This document shows positions 43,381 through 51,161 of a stretch of 64,000 nt of DNA, piece after piece (position 1 is the stretch's first letter; every line of letters begins with the position of its first letter). The translations under genes and the position numbers were made by a program. Source of the DNA: CALDOK01 sp964481655 (GTDB lineage Bacteria; Myxococcota_A; UBA796; JAFGLY01); assembly GCA_964481655.1 (NCBI GenBank), contig CAYZVO010000013.1, positions 1 to 64,000 on the forward strand. Reading direction: 5' to 3'. Under the pieces are notes generated by a model. The model saw only the letters and a program-made list of their open reading frames with translations. It had not been told where the DNA came from and did no database searches.

Positions 43381-44792
43381 GGGCTCACCTGGCGGCGCAG
43401 GTAGCGGGCCAGCTCGACCACGCCGTTGCCGCGGGTCGCGGGCTGGGCCTCGGGCTCCGGATCACTGCGTTCGTTCAGCACCTCGGCCACCAGATCGTGG
43501 ACCTCCTGGCTGCTCCGGGCGCGACGCGGCGACGGGGCCGGCTGCGCGGCCGGGGTCGGGGAGGGCTCGTCCTCGACGATCATGTCGTCGTAGGGCGTGC
43601 GGTGCTGGGACGGGGCCTGCCAGGGCCGCACCGGCTTGACCGTGTGCACCACCGGGCGCACGCGGGTGGGGCGGGGCAGCTCGGCGGCCATGCGCCCGCT
43701 GCGGCCGAGCAGGGTCTCGAAGGCGGCCCGGCTGGCGGGTCGCACACCGGCCTTCGCCAGAGGATCCTGCGGCGCCTGGGCCTGGCTGGCGATCAGCGTG
43801 TCCCAGCTGTCCTCGTCGTCCTCGTCCTGGTCGGGCGCGGGCTCGGGGGACGGCACGAGCGTAGCATCGGCGGCCGCGGCCTCCGGCTCGGGCTCGCGGG
43901 TGAGCTCCGGCAGGCCGCTCCAGCCGGTCTCGGGATCCCAGGCGATGTCCATGACCAGTTCGGGGGCGTCATCGTCGCCGAGCATGGCCTCGAGGGCGTC
44001 CATGGGGGTGGAGGGGGTGGGCGCGGCGGGCGGCTCCACCGGGGCGGGCTCGGGGCGCGCCTCGGTGATGGGGGGAGCCGCCACGCCGGCCTCGTCCTCG
44101 AACTCATCGGGGGTCTCGTTCCAGACGGGCACCTTGGGGGGCGGGATGTCGGGGATGCCCTCACCGTCGTCCAGGGCTGCGTCGTCGTCGATGATGTCGG
44201 CTTCGTCCTGTACCGCCTCGTCGAGCACCGCGTGGAAGCGGGCGGCGGCCGCCGGGCGGGGGGGGGGGGGGGGGGGGGGGGGGGGCCGCGCCGCGGGGGG
44301 CCGGGGCGGGGGGGGGGGGGGCGCGGGCCCGAGGTCGGCCACCAGGGAGGGGGTGCCCTCGCCGGTGCTCACGAGCAGGCGGCGCATCTTGCCGTCCTCG
44401 CCGGCGACGCGGATGACCGTGAGCCGGGAGCGTCCACCCATGCGGGTGTGGCCCAGCACCTCGACCTGCCCATCGCTGGGGTTGGCGGCGACCTTGCGCT
44501 TGCGCGTGTAGTAGAGGCCGGCCAGGCCGGCCATGCCCAGCACCCACAGCCAGGGGGGCAGCTGGGGCAGGCTGGGGGAGCTGCTGCTCTCGGTGGCCTC
44601 GGGGCCCTCGGCCTGGGCGAAGAGCCTGTCGTACAGAGGGTCACCGACGCCGGTGGTGGGCTCGGAGGCGTCGAGGGTGGTGGCCTCGGCGTCCGGGGCG
44701 GCCAGCTCGAGGGCTGCGGGCTCGAGCTCGACGGCGCTCTCAGGGGCGCCGAGCACCGAGGCGATCATCAGCAGGGCAGCGGCGGTGGGCAT
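43377..44792 (-). CDS. fliO: Extended FliO-like protein with proline and acidic repeats
   Basis: The 471-residue protein has a signal or anchor at the start, one membrane helix (about 79-95, PPWLWVLGMAGLAGLYYT) and a FliO-type cytoplasmic strand region (VEVLGHTRMGGRSRLTVIRVAGEDGKMRRLLVSTGEG). FliO helps assemble FliP. Normal FliO is about 100-150 residues; here about 300 extra Pro/Ala/Asp/Glu-rich residues follow. Two polyproline stretches are encoded by G runs at 44258-44285 and 44308-44321. The reading frame stays open through both as sequenced. Its identity rests on position and the core region. Confidence 0.8.
   Translation of the reverse strand: MPTAAALLMIASVLGAPESAVELEPAALELAAPDAEATTLDASEPTTGVGDPLYDRLFAQAEGPEATESSSSPSLPQLPPWLWVLGMAGLAGLYYTRKRKVAANPSDGQVEVLGHTRMGGRSRLTVIRVAGEDGKMRRLLVSTGEGTPSLVADLGPAPPPPPPRPPAARPPPPPPPPPRPAAAARFHAVLDEAVQDEADIIDDDAALDDGEGIPDIPPPKVPVWNETPDEFEDEAGVAAPPITEARPEPAPVEPPAAPTPSTPMDALEAMLGDDDAPELVMDIAWDPETGWSGLPELTREPEPEAAAADATLVPSPEPAPDQDEDDEDSWDTLIASQAQAPQDPLAKAGVRPASRAAFETLLGRSGRMAAELPRPTRVRPVVHTVKPVRPWQAPSQHRTPYDDMIVEDEPSPTPAAQPAPSPRRARSSQEVHDLVAEVLNERSDPEPEAQPATRGNGVVELARYLRRQVSP
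44258..44321. repeat. Homopolymeric G tracts (28 and 14 bases) inside the fliO-like gene
   Basis: 28 consecutive G lie at 44258-44285 and 14 at 44308-44321. On the coding strand they are poly-C, read as proline. Such tracts slip in replication and in sequencing, so the true length and frame downstream are uncertain. This could be phase-variable DNA or an assembly error. Confidence 0.85.
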
Positions 44793-44806
44793 CTGGGCTC
44801 CTCTCC

Positions 44807-45094
44807 CTATTCCTCGCCCACGGGATGGGGCTCGGGCTCCTCGCTGGTCATGGCGGTCAGGCGCACGATGAGCGCGTCCTGGGCCATCTGGAGCTCACCG
44901 GCCGCGAACGCGCGGCCCCGCACGCTCAGGGTCACCGGCTGCTCCGCAGCGTGGGCGATGGGGATGATGTCGTGCACCCGCAGGGAGGCGATGTCGCCAG
45001 CGCTCATGCGCACCCGCGTCAGCTCCACTGACACTTCGACCGGGAGTCGGGCGAAGCGCCTGTCGCTGGCGATGGGTGACTGGCCGCTTGGCAT
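44807..45094 (-). CDS. fliN: Flagellar switch protein FliN-like (SpoA domain)
   Basis: The 95-residue protein starts at the ATG ending at 45094 behind AGAGGT. Nearly the whole length is one SpoA domain: LPVEVSVELTRVRMSAGDIASL, DIIPI, VTLSVRGRAFAAGELQ. FliN forms part of the cytoplasmic C-ring and export dock. A second SpoA-only gene lies at 63359 and a third, cut by the window edge, at 63821, so which copy is the canonical FliN is unclear. It heads the fliN-fliO-fliP-fliQ-fliR-flhB operon and has a sigma-28 promoter. Confidence 0.85.
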   Translation of the reverse strand: MPSGQSPIASDRRFARLPVEVSVELTRVRMSAGDIASLRVHDIIPIAHAAEQPVTLSVRGRAFAAGELQMAQDALIVRLTAMTSEEPEPHPVGEE

Positions 45095-45136
45095 ACTGAC
45101 CTCTGTTGACGGGGAGCGACCCTCGGGACGCACCCG

Positions 45137-45163
45137 CTATCGGTCGGTCGGCGCAACACTTTA
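45137..45163 (-). promoter_or_regulatory. Sigma-28-type promoter for the fliN-fliO-fliP-fliQ-fliR-flhB operon
   Basis: On the minus strand TAAAGTGT, 11 bases, ACCGATAG matches the FliA consensus TAAAGTTT-N11-GCCGATAA. It lies 43 bases before the fliN start. Thirteen bases further upstream is a run of eight A (45177-45184), possibly an UP element. Confidence 0.75.
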
Positions 45164-45213
45164 GGGGCCAGGGCACTTTTTTTTCGACAAACCCTGTGTC
45201 GAGACGTGTCAAA

Positions 45214-45234
45214 GCCCCGACGATGTGTCGGGGC
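45214..45234 (-). terminator. Rho-independent terminator after motA-fliL
   Basis: GCCCCGAC pairs perfectly with GTCGGGGC around a 5-base loop and is followed by TTTGACA on the minus strand, 37 bases past the fliL stop. It isolates the motA-fliL unit from the fliN promoter just downstream. Confidence 0.75.
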
Positions 45235-45270
45235 CTGTGGGTGTGTCGGCGGCGGTCGGCCGCTCGTGTG

Positions 45271-45723
45271 CTACTGCACGACGAAGCTGTGGAAGTAGAC
45301 CTGCTCCACCCGGTCGGGCTCGAGGACCGTGTTGATGCGGGCGAGCAGCTCGGTGCGGAGCTCTTCCTTGCCCATGGCTCCCTCGACGCTGGCGTAGGTG
45401 CGATCGGAGGTCCAGCGGATGATGTCGTCGTGGAGCCGCGGCCGGATCTCCTCGATGCGGGTGGCCACCGTCGGGGTGCTCTCGACCCGCAGCTTCATGC
45501 GCAGCAGCCGGGCGCCGCCGGGCTCGCTGAGGTTCACGATGTAGTCGCCCAGCTCGTGGATCTCGAGGGGCTCCTCGCCGTCCGCGAGGGCGTCGGGGTC
45601 GGGCTCCCCGGCGAAGGGCGAGCTGGGCCCGAAGCCCAGGGAGGCGGCCATGCCGGTGCCCACGCCGCCGACCACGGCGATCAGGGCGATCACGGCGATG
45701 GGCAGCTTCGAGGTCAGGGCCAC
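45271..45723 (-). CDS. fliL: Flagellar stator-associated protein FliL
   Basis: The 150-residue protein has an N-terminal membrane anchor (8-30) and a periplasmic FliL domain (EIHELGDYIVNLSEPGGARLLRMKLRVES, then RPRLHDDIIRWTSDRTYASVEGAMGKEELRTELLARINTVL). FliL rings surround MotA/MotB stators and support motor torque. It lies 26 bases after motA. motB, normally motA's partner, is not here. Confidence 0.95.
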   Translation of the reverse strand: MALTSKLPIAVIALIAVVGGVGTGMAASLGFGPSSPFAGEPDPDALADGEEPLEIHELGDYIVNLSEPGGARLLRMKLRVESTPTVATRIEEIRPRLHDDIIRWTSDRTYASVEGAMGKEELRTELLARINTVLEPDRVEQVYFHSFVVQ

Positions 45724-45749
45724 GGGGTCCTCCTGTCAGGCCGCGCGGG

Positions 45750-46514
45750 CTAGGATGCTTCCTGCAGACGCTGGGTCGGCGGGAGCTGGGCGTTGAGGCG
45801 GTCGGCCATGAAGCGGGGGTTCTCACCGGCGACGATGGAGAGCAGGCCCTGGGCGACCAGGGTCTTCTCGGCGATCTCGGAGGTGCTCCGGTTCCGCAGC
45901 TTCTTGGCCACCGGGATGGCGAAGATGTTGGCGATGACCGAGCCGTAGAAGGTGGTCAGGAGCGCGACGGCCATTGCTGGGCCGATCTTGCTGGGGTCCT
46001 CGAGGTTCTGGAGCATCTGCACCAGCCCGATGAGGGTACCGATCATGCCGAAGGCCGGGGAGAGCATCCCGAGGGTGTCGAAGATGTCGGCGCCGTCGGC
46101 GTGGCGCTCCGAGATCTTGTCGATCTCGCTGAAGAGCACGTCCTCGATGGCCTCGGGGGTCTGTCCGTCCACGACCATCTGGATGCCGCGGCGCACGAAG
46201 TCGTCCTCGTGGTTCTGGCCGACCTCTTCGAGGGCCAAGACACCCTCACGTCGGGCGCGCTTGCTCAGGTCTCGCATGAGCAGCAGGATCTCTTCGGCCC
46301 GGGGGGGCTTCTTGAAGAAGGCGTTCTTGGCGACCTTGAAGGCCTGCTTGAGGCGGGGCGCCGGGTAGGCCACGAGCATGCCGGCGATGGAGCCACAGAC
46401 GACGATGAGGATGGAGGGGACATCGACGAAGGTGAGCAGCGAACCACCGTAGAGGATGGCCGCGCACATCAACGTGACGGCGAGAATCAGTCCTACGACG
46501 GTTGCGATGTCCAT
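45750..46514 (-). CDS. motA: Flagellar motor stator protein MotA
   Basis: The 254-residue protein has four membrane helices (about 5-28, 32-50, 150-172, 181-203). Family signatures are SILIVVCGSIAGMLVAYP, the large cytoplasmic loop with ARREGVLALEE and DIFDTLGMLSPAFGMIGTLIGLVQML, and TTFYGSVIANIFAIPVAKKL. It forms the ion-driven stator with MotB. No MotB gene is nearby. A sigma-28-type promoter lies about 95 bases before the start. Confidence 0.95.
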   Translation of the reverse strand: MDIATVVGLILAVTLMCAAILYGGSLLTFVDVPSILIVVCGSIAGMLVAYPAPRLKQAFKVAKNAFFKKPPRAEEILLLMRDLSKRARREGVLALEEVGQNHEDDFVRRGIQMVVDGQTPEAIEDVLFSEIDKISERHADGADIFDTLGMLSPAFGMIGTLIGLVQMLQNLEDPSKIGPAMAVALLTTFYGSVIANIFAIPVAKKLRNRSTSEIAEKTLVAQGLLSIVAGENPRFMADRLNAQLPPTQRLQEAS

Positions 46515-46607
46515 GGGGGCCTCGCTGGGTGCTGCATCGGCCGGGGCGGGTGTGCTCCCCTGGGTCTGGGCGGACCGCGGGGAGGCGGATCGGGTGTCTC
46601 GTGGTTC

Positions 46608-46635
46608 TTATCGGTCCGTCCGGGCCAAGACTGAA
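46608..46635 (-). promoter_or_regulatory. Sigma-28-type promoter for motA-fliL
   Basis: On the minus strand TTCAGTCT, 12 bases, ACCGATAA; the -10 matches the FliA consensus in seven of eight bases. It lies between the fliK stop (46648) and the motA start (46514). The spacer is one base longer than in the other promoters and the -35 is weaker. Confidence 0.6.
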
Positions 46636-46647
46636 GGGCTTGTGCCG

Positions 46648-48075
46648 CTAGGCGCGGCGATTCAGCAGCCTCGGTCCGGTGGTTCGCTCTCTCTCTGTGG
46701 GTTCTTCGTGAGCATCCGCTCGGTCGGAGCGGCCTGCGCCGTCGCGGGGGTGGCGGGCGCGGTGGTCTGCGTCGTCTCGATGGGGGGCCTGGTCGATGCC
46801 GTCCTCACGCTCCTGGACCTCGTAGCCCTCGAGCTCGAAGCCCTCCTCGTGCAGCGAGGCGCGGATGGGGGCCTCGGCCTCCTGGATGGCGGCCAGCAGG
46901 CCGGTGGGGACCTCGACCTTGACGGCGACATCCTTCTGGTCGCGGCCGACCTCGAGGCGGATGTCCCCGGCGGCGTCCCGGATGACCAGGCTGATCTCGT
47001 CGGGCATCGCCGTGGGCGTCACCGGGGTCTGGGCCCGGCTGGCCTCCGCCAGCTGGCTCAGCAGGCTGGGGGTGATCGTCGGGCTCGCGGCGCGGCCGAT
47101 GGTGGTGGTGGCGCCGGCGTCGTACTCCATGGTGAACAGCATCGCCTCGGGGGTGGCGGCCATGCTGGGCGCGGAGCGCGCGGCGGGAGCGGTGGGCCCG
47201 CTGCGGCGCAGCCCGGTGATGCGGGGAGCGTCGGGATCCGCCGGGGCCTGCTCTGTCGGGACGGGAGCCTCGGGCGAGCTGGTCGCCGCGCTGGCGTCCG
47301 CGGCCATGGCGGGGCCCTGGGACGCCTGGAGCGGCGGGGGGGACCCGGAGGGCGCGGGAGCTGGTGGAGCGCTCACAGCGGGAGCTCTGGGCGCCTGGGG
47401 GGCTGCCTCGGGCCCGCCGCTGGGCTGGCTCGGCTGGCTCGGCTGGCTCGGCTGCAGTCGCTGTGTCGAGTGGCCGGGCGTCTGCGCCGGTCGTGCCTGG
47501 GGCGGCCCGTCGCTGGGAGCGGGGCTGGTCGCCGCAGCGGTCGGCCGGAGCGTGGGCTCGCCGTCGGTCCGAGGCGCCGCCGTGTCTGCGGGCGTCGCGG
47601 CCGGGTCCGTCGTCGCCTGCAGCGCTGGGGCCGAGGTGGCGCCGAGGGGTTCGGTCGCCGCGAACCCGCGGGCCGCCGGGGTGGCCTGCGGCGGCGGGGC
47701 CGCGTGCGAGCTCGTCGAGGGCGCGAGGGGAGGGGGCGCACTGGCGGCGATCAGGCCCTCGGGATCCACGGGGGGCTCGAGGTGCTGGAGGTCCACACCG
47801 GCGGCGGTGTGCCAGTCTTGCCAGCCCTCGTTCAGGTCGTCCATGGGGCTCGGCTGGCCCTCTGCCGGGGCGCCCGGGTGCTCCGGTGCCGCGGGGGCCG
47901 CCGGGGTGTCGCCCCGGGGCGGGGGAGGTGGCCGGCGGTGGGGCCGGGCCGCGTCCAGGTGGTCCGCGAACGCCTGCCCGTCCCGCTGCGGGGGGGCCGG
48001 GCTGTCTTCGGCCTGCGGCGCGCCGGGGGAGGTGGGCGCCGGAGCCAGCAGCTCGGCGGCCGGGGCGGCGTTCAT
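46648..48075 (-). CDS. fliK: FliK-like hook-length control protein
   Basis: The 475-residue protein is mostly Pro/Ala/Ser/Thr-rich (residues 1-300), including a SQPSQPSQPS repeat. The C-terminal region (about 380-450) follows the FliK C-terminal pattern only loosely (PDEISLVIRDAAGDIRLEVGRDQKDVAVKVEVPTGLLAAIQ). Long disordered N-termini and a small C-terminal domain are typical of FliK, which measures hook length and triggers the FlhB switch. Position after fliJ/motE supports the call. Its ATG overlaps the motE stop (TGATG). Confidence 0.7.
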   Translation of the reverse strand: MNAAPAAELLAPAPTSPGAPQAEDSPAPPQRDGQAFADHLDAARPHRRPPPPPRGDTPAAPAAPEHPGAPAEGQPSPMDDLNEGWQDWHTAAGVDLQHLEPPVDPEGLIAASAPPPLAPSTSSHAAPPPQATPAARGFAATEPLGATSAPALQATTDPAATPADTAAPRTDGEPTLRPTAAATSPAPSDGPPQARPAQTPGHSTQRLQPSQPSQPSQPSGGPEAAPQAPRAPAVSAPPAPAPSGSPPPLQASQGPAMAADASAATSSPEAPVPTEQAPADPDAPRITGLRRSGPTAPAARSAPSMAATPEAMLFTMEYDAGATTTIGRAASPTITPSLLSQLAEASRAQTPVTPTAMPDEISLVIRDAAGDIRLEVGRDQKDVAVKVEVPTGLLAAIQEAEAPIRASLHEEGFELEGYEVQEREDGIDQAPHRDDADHRARHPRDGAGRSDRADAHEEPTERERTTGPRLLNRRA

Positions 48076-48632
48076 CACGGCTGAGCGCCCTGCGCCGCCA
48101 GGCTGGGAGTGGAGGCGAAGGTGTTGGCCAGGTCCGCGGCCTGGTCGGGCTCCATCTCGGCCAGCACCTTGCCGGCCTTCATGCGGCTCATGCGCTCGAG
48201 CACGGCGATGGCGATGTCGGTCTCGGTGGAGGCCAGGATGGCGGCGGCGTCCTTGGAGCGCATCCCCTCGAACATCCGGACCAGGCCGACGACGCGAGTC
48301 TCGCGGGCCTCGTCGAGGGTGCCGAGCTGGACCCGGAGCTCCTCGCGCAGGGTCTGCAGCTCCGTGACCCGCTCCTCGAGCTTCTGCTCGGCGAGGCGCA
48401 GATCGGCCTCCCTGGCGGCCAGGGTGGCCTCGCGGTGATCCAGGGAGCGCTCCTTCTGGCGCAGCTTGTCCATCAGCCACTGCATGCCCTCGCTGGTGGG
48501 GACATGGGTCTCGGCGCCGCTGCGCTCATCGACCTCGTCGGTGGCCATGGCGGTGGCGCCGCAGATCAGCAGGCTGCTGCCGAGCAGGCCGGCGAGCAGG
48601 CCGACCCGGACGGTGCGGGGGCTCAGGCGCAT
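48075..48632 (-). CDS. MotE-like periplasmic flagellar protein (MgtE N-terminal-like)
   Basis: The 185-residue protein has a signal peptide (about 1-29), a coiled coil (about 50-105: MQWLMDKLRQKERSLDHREATLAAREADLRLAEQKLEE) and a C-terminal helical domain with MFEGMRSKDAAAILASTETDIAIAVLERMSRMKAGKVLAEM, the MgtE-N-like pattern of MotE. MotE stabilises stator or motor proteins in related bacteria. It starts within the last bases of fliJ, which suggests coupling. Confidence 0.75.
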   Translation of the reverse strand: MRLSPRTVRVGLLAGLLGSSLLICGATAMATDEVDERSGAETHVPTSEGMQWLMDKLRQKERSLDHREATLAAREADLRLAEQKLEERVTELQTLREELRVQLGTLDEARETRVVGLVRMFEGMRSKDAAAILASTETDIAIAVLERMSRMKAGKVLAEMEPDQAADLANTFASTPSLAAQGAQP

Positions 48633-49045
48633 TGGGCGTGCCACCGCGACATGGCGAGTGCGTCGAGCTCGTTGCTCTCCACGCGCTTGCGGCGCTCCTG
48701 CTCTTCCTCGGCCTGGTGCTCCACCAGCAGCTCCATCAGGCGGGCTTCCTGGCTCGCCTTCTTGAGCGCGTCGCGGTGCTCCTCGACCACCCGAGCCTGC
48801 TTGTTCAGCTGCTCGGTCTCCTTGCGCCGCTGCAGCTCGAGGCGCAGGCGGTGGGAGTGCTGCTCGGCGAGCCACATGACCTCTTCTTCCTGGGGCTGCT
48901 GCCGGGAGAGGTCGATGGCGTCCACCGTGGCGGCCAGCTGGCCCTCGATGGTCTGGCGCTGGCGCTCCTGCGCGGCGAAGCGCAGGCGAGCGTTCCGCTT
49001 CATCTGCTGCTTGATGCGCTCGAGCACGGCCACGGTACTCTGCAT
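48623..49045 (-). CDS. fliJ: Flagellar export chaperone-like protein FliJ
   Basis: The 140-residue protein starts at the ATG ending at 49045 (GGAGG eight bases upstream). It is a continuous antiparallel coiled coil with many Gln/Arg/Glu and no membrane helix, as FliJ is. FliJ is the central stalk of the FliI ATPase. The position directly after fliI supports the call; a sigma-28-like promoter sits in the 71-base gap between them. Confidence 0.8.
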   Translation of the reverse strand: MQSTVAVLERIKQQMKRNARLRFAAQERQRQTIEGQLAATVDAIDLSRQQPQEEEVMWLAEQHSHRLRLELQRRKETEQLNKQARVVEEHRDALKKASQEARLMELLVEHQAEEEQERRKRVESNELDALAMSRWHAQCA

Positions 49046-49070
49046 GGGGGGAACCTCCGGTGCACTTGTG

Positions 49071-49098
49071 TGTTCGGACCCTTCTGGGGCGAACTTTA
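49071..49098 (-). promoter_or_regulatory. Sigma-28-like promoter ahead of fliJ
   Basis: On the minus strand TAAAGTTC, 12 bases, TCCGAACA. The -35 matches the consensus in seven of eight bases; the -10 lacks the usual GATA and the spacer is one base long. It lies between fliI and fliJ, so it may be a weak internal promoter. Confidence 0.5.
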
Positions 49099-49116
49099 GG
49101 GGAAGTTGGACAAAGA

Positions 49117-50427
49117 TCAGCCGCCTGCGACGGTGAAGCGCTGCAGCTGGGCGACGACCGCCTCGAACTCCTCGGCTTCGTTCACACGCTGCTTCAAGAA
49201 GGCGTCGATGGCGGGCTTGAGTTGGATGGCCCTGTCCACCGCGGGGTCGGTGCCCTTGCGGTAGGCGCCCAGGCGCACCAGCTCCTCGTTCTCGTGCCAT
49301 GTGGCGAGCAGATCGCGCACCCGCACGGCGGCGGCCTGCTGCTCGAGGGCGGTGGTGTGGGGCATGGTGCGGGACAGGCTCTGCAGCACGTCGATGGCCG
49401 GGTAGTGGCCGTGGCTGGCGAGCTTGCGAGACAGCACGATGTGCCCATCCACGACGCCGCGCACCATGTCGGCGACGGGATCGTGGATGTCGTCGCCCTC
49501 GACCAGCACCGTGAAGATGCCGGTGATGCTGCCGATGCCCGCGCCGGGGCCGGCGCGCTCGAGCAGGGACGGGATCAGGGAGAAGACCGAGGGGGTGTAG
49601 CCCTTGGTGGTGGGGGGCTCGCCGGCCGCGAGGCCGATCTGGCGCTGGGCCATGGCCAGGCGGGTGAGGCTGTCCGCCAGCATCAGGACGTCCTTGCCCT
49701 CGGCGCGGAAGTGCTCCGCGATGCTCATCGCGGCGAACACGCCCTTGACCTGGAGGATGGGGGAGGCGTCGCTGGTCGCGACCACGACCACCGAGCGGGC
49801 GAGGCCCTCGGGGCCCAGGTCCCGCTCCAGGAACTCCCGCACCTCGCGGCCGCGCTCGCCGATGAGGGCGATGACGTTGACATCCGCCCGCGCGTGTCGG
49901 GCGACCATGCCGAGCAGGGTGCTCTTGCCCACGCCGGAGCCGGCCATGACACAGACGCGCTGGCCGCGCCCCAGGGTGAGCAGCCCGTCGATGGCGCGGA
50001 TGCCGGTGGGCAGGGGGCGATCGATGCGCAGGCGCTGCAGCGGGTCGGGGGCGGAGGCGTCCAGGGGGCGGGCGTGGGGGACGTCCTCGAGGGGCAGGCC
50101 GTCCAGGGGGTTGCCCAGCGGGTCGATCACCCGGCCCAGCAGGCCCTCGCCCACCCGCACCTTCAGCTGGTTCGACAGCACCTGCACCGGCGTGCCCTGG
50201 GCGACCCGGTCGGGGCTCCCCAGGGGCATCAACAGGGTCTTGTGCTCCGCGAAGCCGATCACCTCGGCCCAGACACCGGCGACCTCTGTCAGGGTGCCCA
50301 CGGACACCCCGGGAAGGTCGGCCTCGAGGACCTGGCCCACGCTCTGGGTGACGCGGCCCTGCTGGCTGACCAGGCTGGCCTGGGCCAGCCTGCGCTGCAT
50401 CCGCTCGAGCCCGAGGGTGTCGACCAT
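49117..50427 (-). CDS. fliI: Flagellar export ATPase FliI
   Basis: The 436-residue ATPase starts at the ATG ending at 50427, overlapping the fliH stop as TGATG. Walker A is AGSGVGKST (162-170); the Walker B strand is DVLMLADSLTRLAMAQR; IGERGREVREFLE and the type III signature GEPPTTKGYTPSVFSLIPSLLERAG are present. It energises flagellar protein export with FliH and FliJ. Confidence 0.97.
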   Translation of the reverse strand: MVDTLGLERMQRRLAQASLVSQQGRVTQSVGQVLEADLPGVSVGTLTEVAGVWAEVIGFAEHKTLLMPLGSPDRVAQGTPVQVLSNQLKVRVGEGLLGRVIDPLGNPLDGLPLEDVPHARPLDASAPDPLQRLRIDRPLPTGIRAIDGLLTLGRGQRVCVMAGSGVGKSTLLGMVARHARADVNVIALIGERGREVREFLERDLGPEGLARSVVVVATSDASPILQVKGVFAAMSIAEHFRAEGKDVLMLADSLTRLAMAQRQIGLAAGEPPTTKGYTPSVFSLIPSLLERAGPGAGIGSITGIFTVLVEGDDIHDPVADMVRGVVDGHIVLSRKLASHGHYPAIDVLQSLSRTMPHTTALEQQAAAVRVRDLLATWHENEELVRLGAYRKGTDPAVDRAIQLKPAIDAFLKQRVNEAEEFEAVVAQLQRFTVAGG

Positions 50428-51146
50428 CACTTGCTCTGCTGGCCCTGGCCGTCCTGGGCGAGCCAGGCGCGCAGGGCCTGCTCCATGCCGTCGAGGGCGG
50501 TCTCGAGGCGGGCGTCCACCAGGCTGTTGCGGCACACGGCGACGCAGCCGTCGTCCATCTCGGTGTCCACCTCGACGGACCAGCCCATGCGGCCGAAGAT
50601 GGCGGACTCGGCGGCGCGCTTGTGGGCCGGAGAGACCCGCAGGACCACGTCGCTCTCGAGGACCAGCTGCTCGGAGACGGTGTCGAGCTGGGCGTGGAAG
50701 ACCGCCTCGCTGTCGGACATGCTCTCCAGCAGGCGGCGGCAGCCGGCCATCACCATGTCCGCGTAGCTGCCGCGCATCTGGTTCACGGCGCCATCGAGGG
50801 CGTCGTCCAGGCTGTCGGCGATGGCGCGGTTGCTGCGCTCCTCCGCCTCGAGCCGGGCCCTCAGGGCCTGGAGCTCCTGCTGGGCTGCGGCCAGCTCCTG
50901 CTCGGCCTTCGCCTGCGCGGTGAGGGCGGCCTCCAGCTCTTCACGGCTCGGGGGCGGCGGGCCCGCGGGCTCCTGGTCCTCGGCGGCGCTGTCGTCGGCG
51001 CCGAGGGGCCGGACCTTGCTGGCCACGCCCCGCGCGCCGCCCATGCCCGTCGCGACCGGCAGGGGCTGGAGGCCCGCGTGGTCGCCGCGGGTGAGCCCCA
51101 GGGACTGGAAGCTCGAGGCGCGCGCGGTGGAGGAGAAGGTCGGCAT
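50427..51146 (-). CDS. fliH: Flagellar export regulator FliH
   Basis: The 239-residue protein has a disordered acidic/proline N-terminus, a coiled coil at about 75-120 (EELEAALTAQAKAEQELAAAQQELQALRARLEAEE) and a C-terminal domain with LVLESDVVLRVSPAHKRAAESAIF, as in FliH/YscL. It tethers and inhibits FliI. It lies directly downstream of fliF, where fliG is usually found first. Confidence 0.85.
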   Translation of the reverse strand: MPTFSSTARASSFQSLGLTRGDHAGLQPLPVATGMGGARGVASKVRPLGADDSAAEDQEPAGPPPPSREELEAALTAQAKAEQELAAAQQELQALRARLEAEERSNRAIADSLDDALDGAVNQMRGSYADMVMAGCRRLLESMSDSEAVFHAQLDTVSEQLVLESDVVLRVSPAHKRAAESAIFGRMGWSVEVDTEMDDGCVAVCRNSLVDARLETALDGMEQALRAWLAQDGQGQQSK

Positions 51147-51161
51147 CGTGTGGAATCCGGG

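Noticed and set aside
45134..45184. Sigma-54-type promoter (GG-N10-GC) upstream of the flagellar fliN operon
   Set aside because: On both strands the GG and GC spacing is wrong, while the FliA box fits with the exact spacer.
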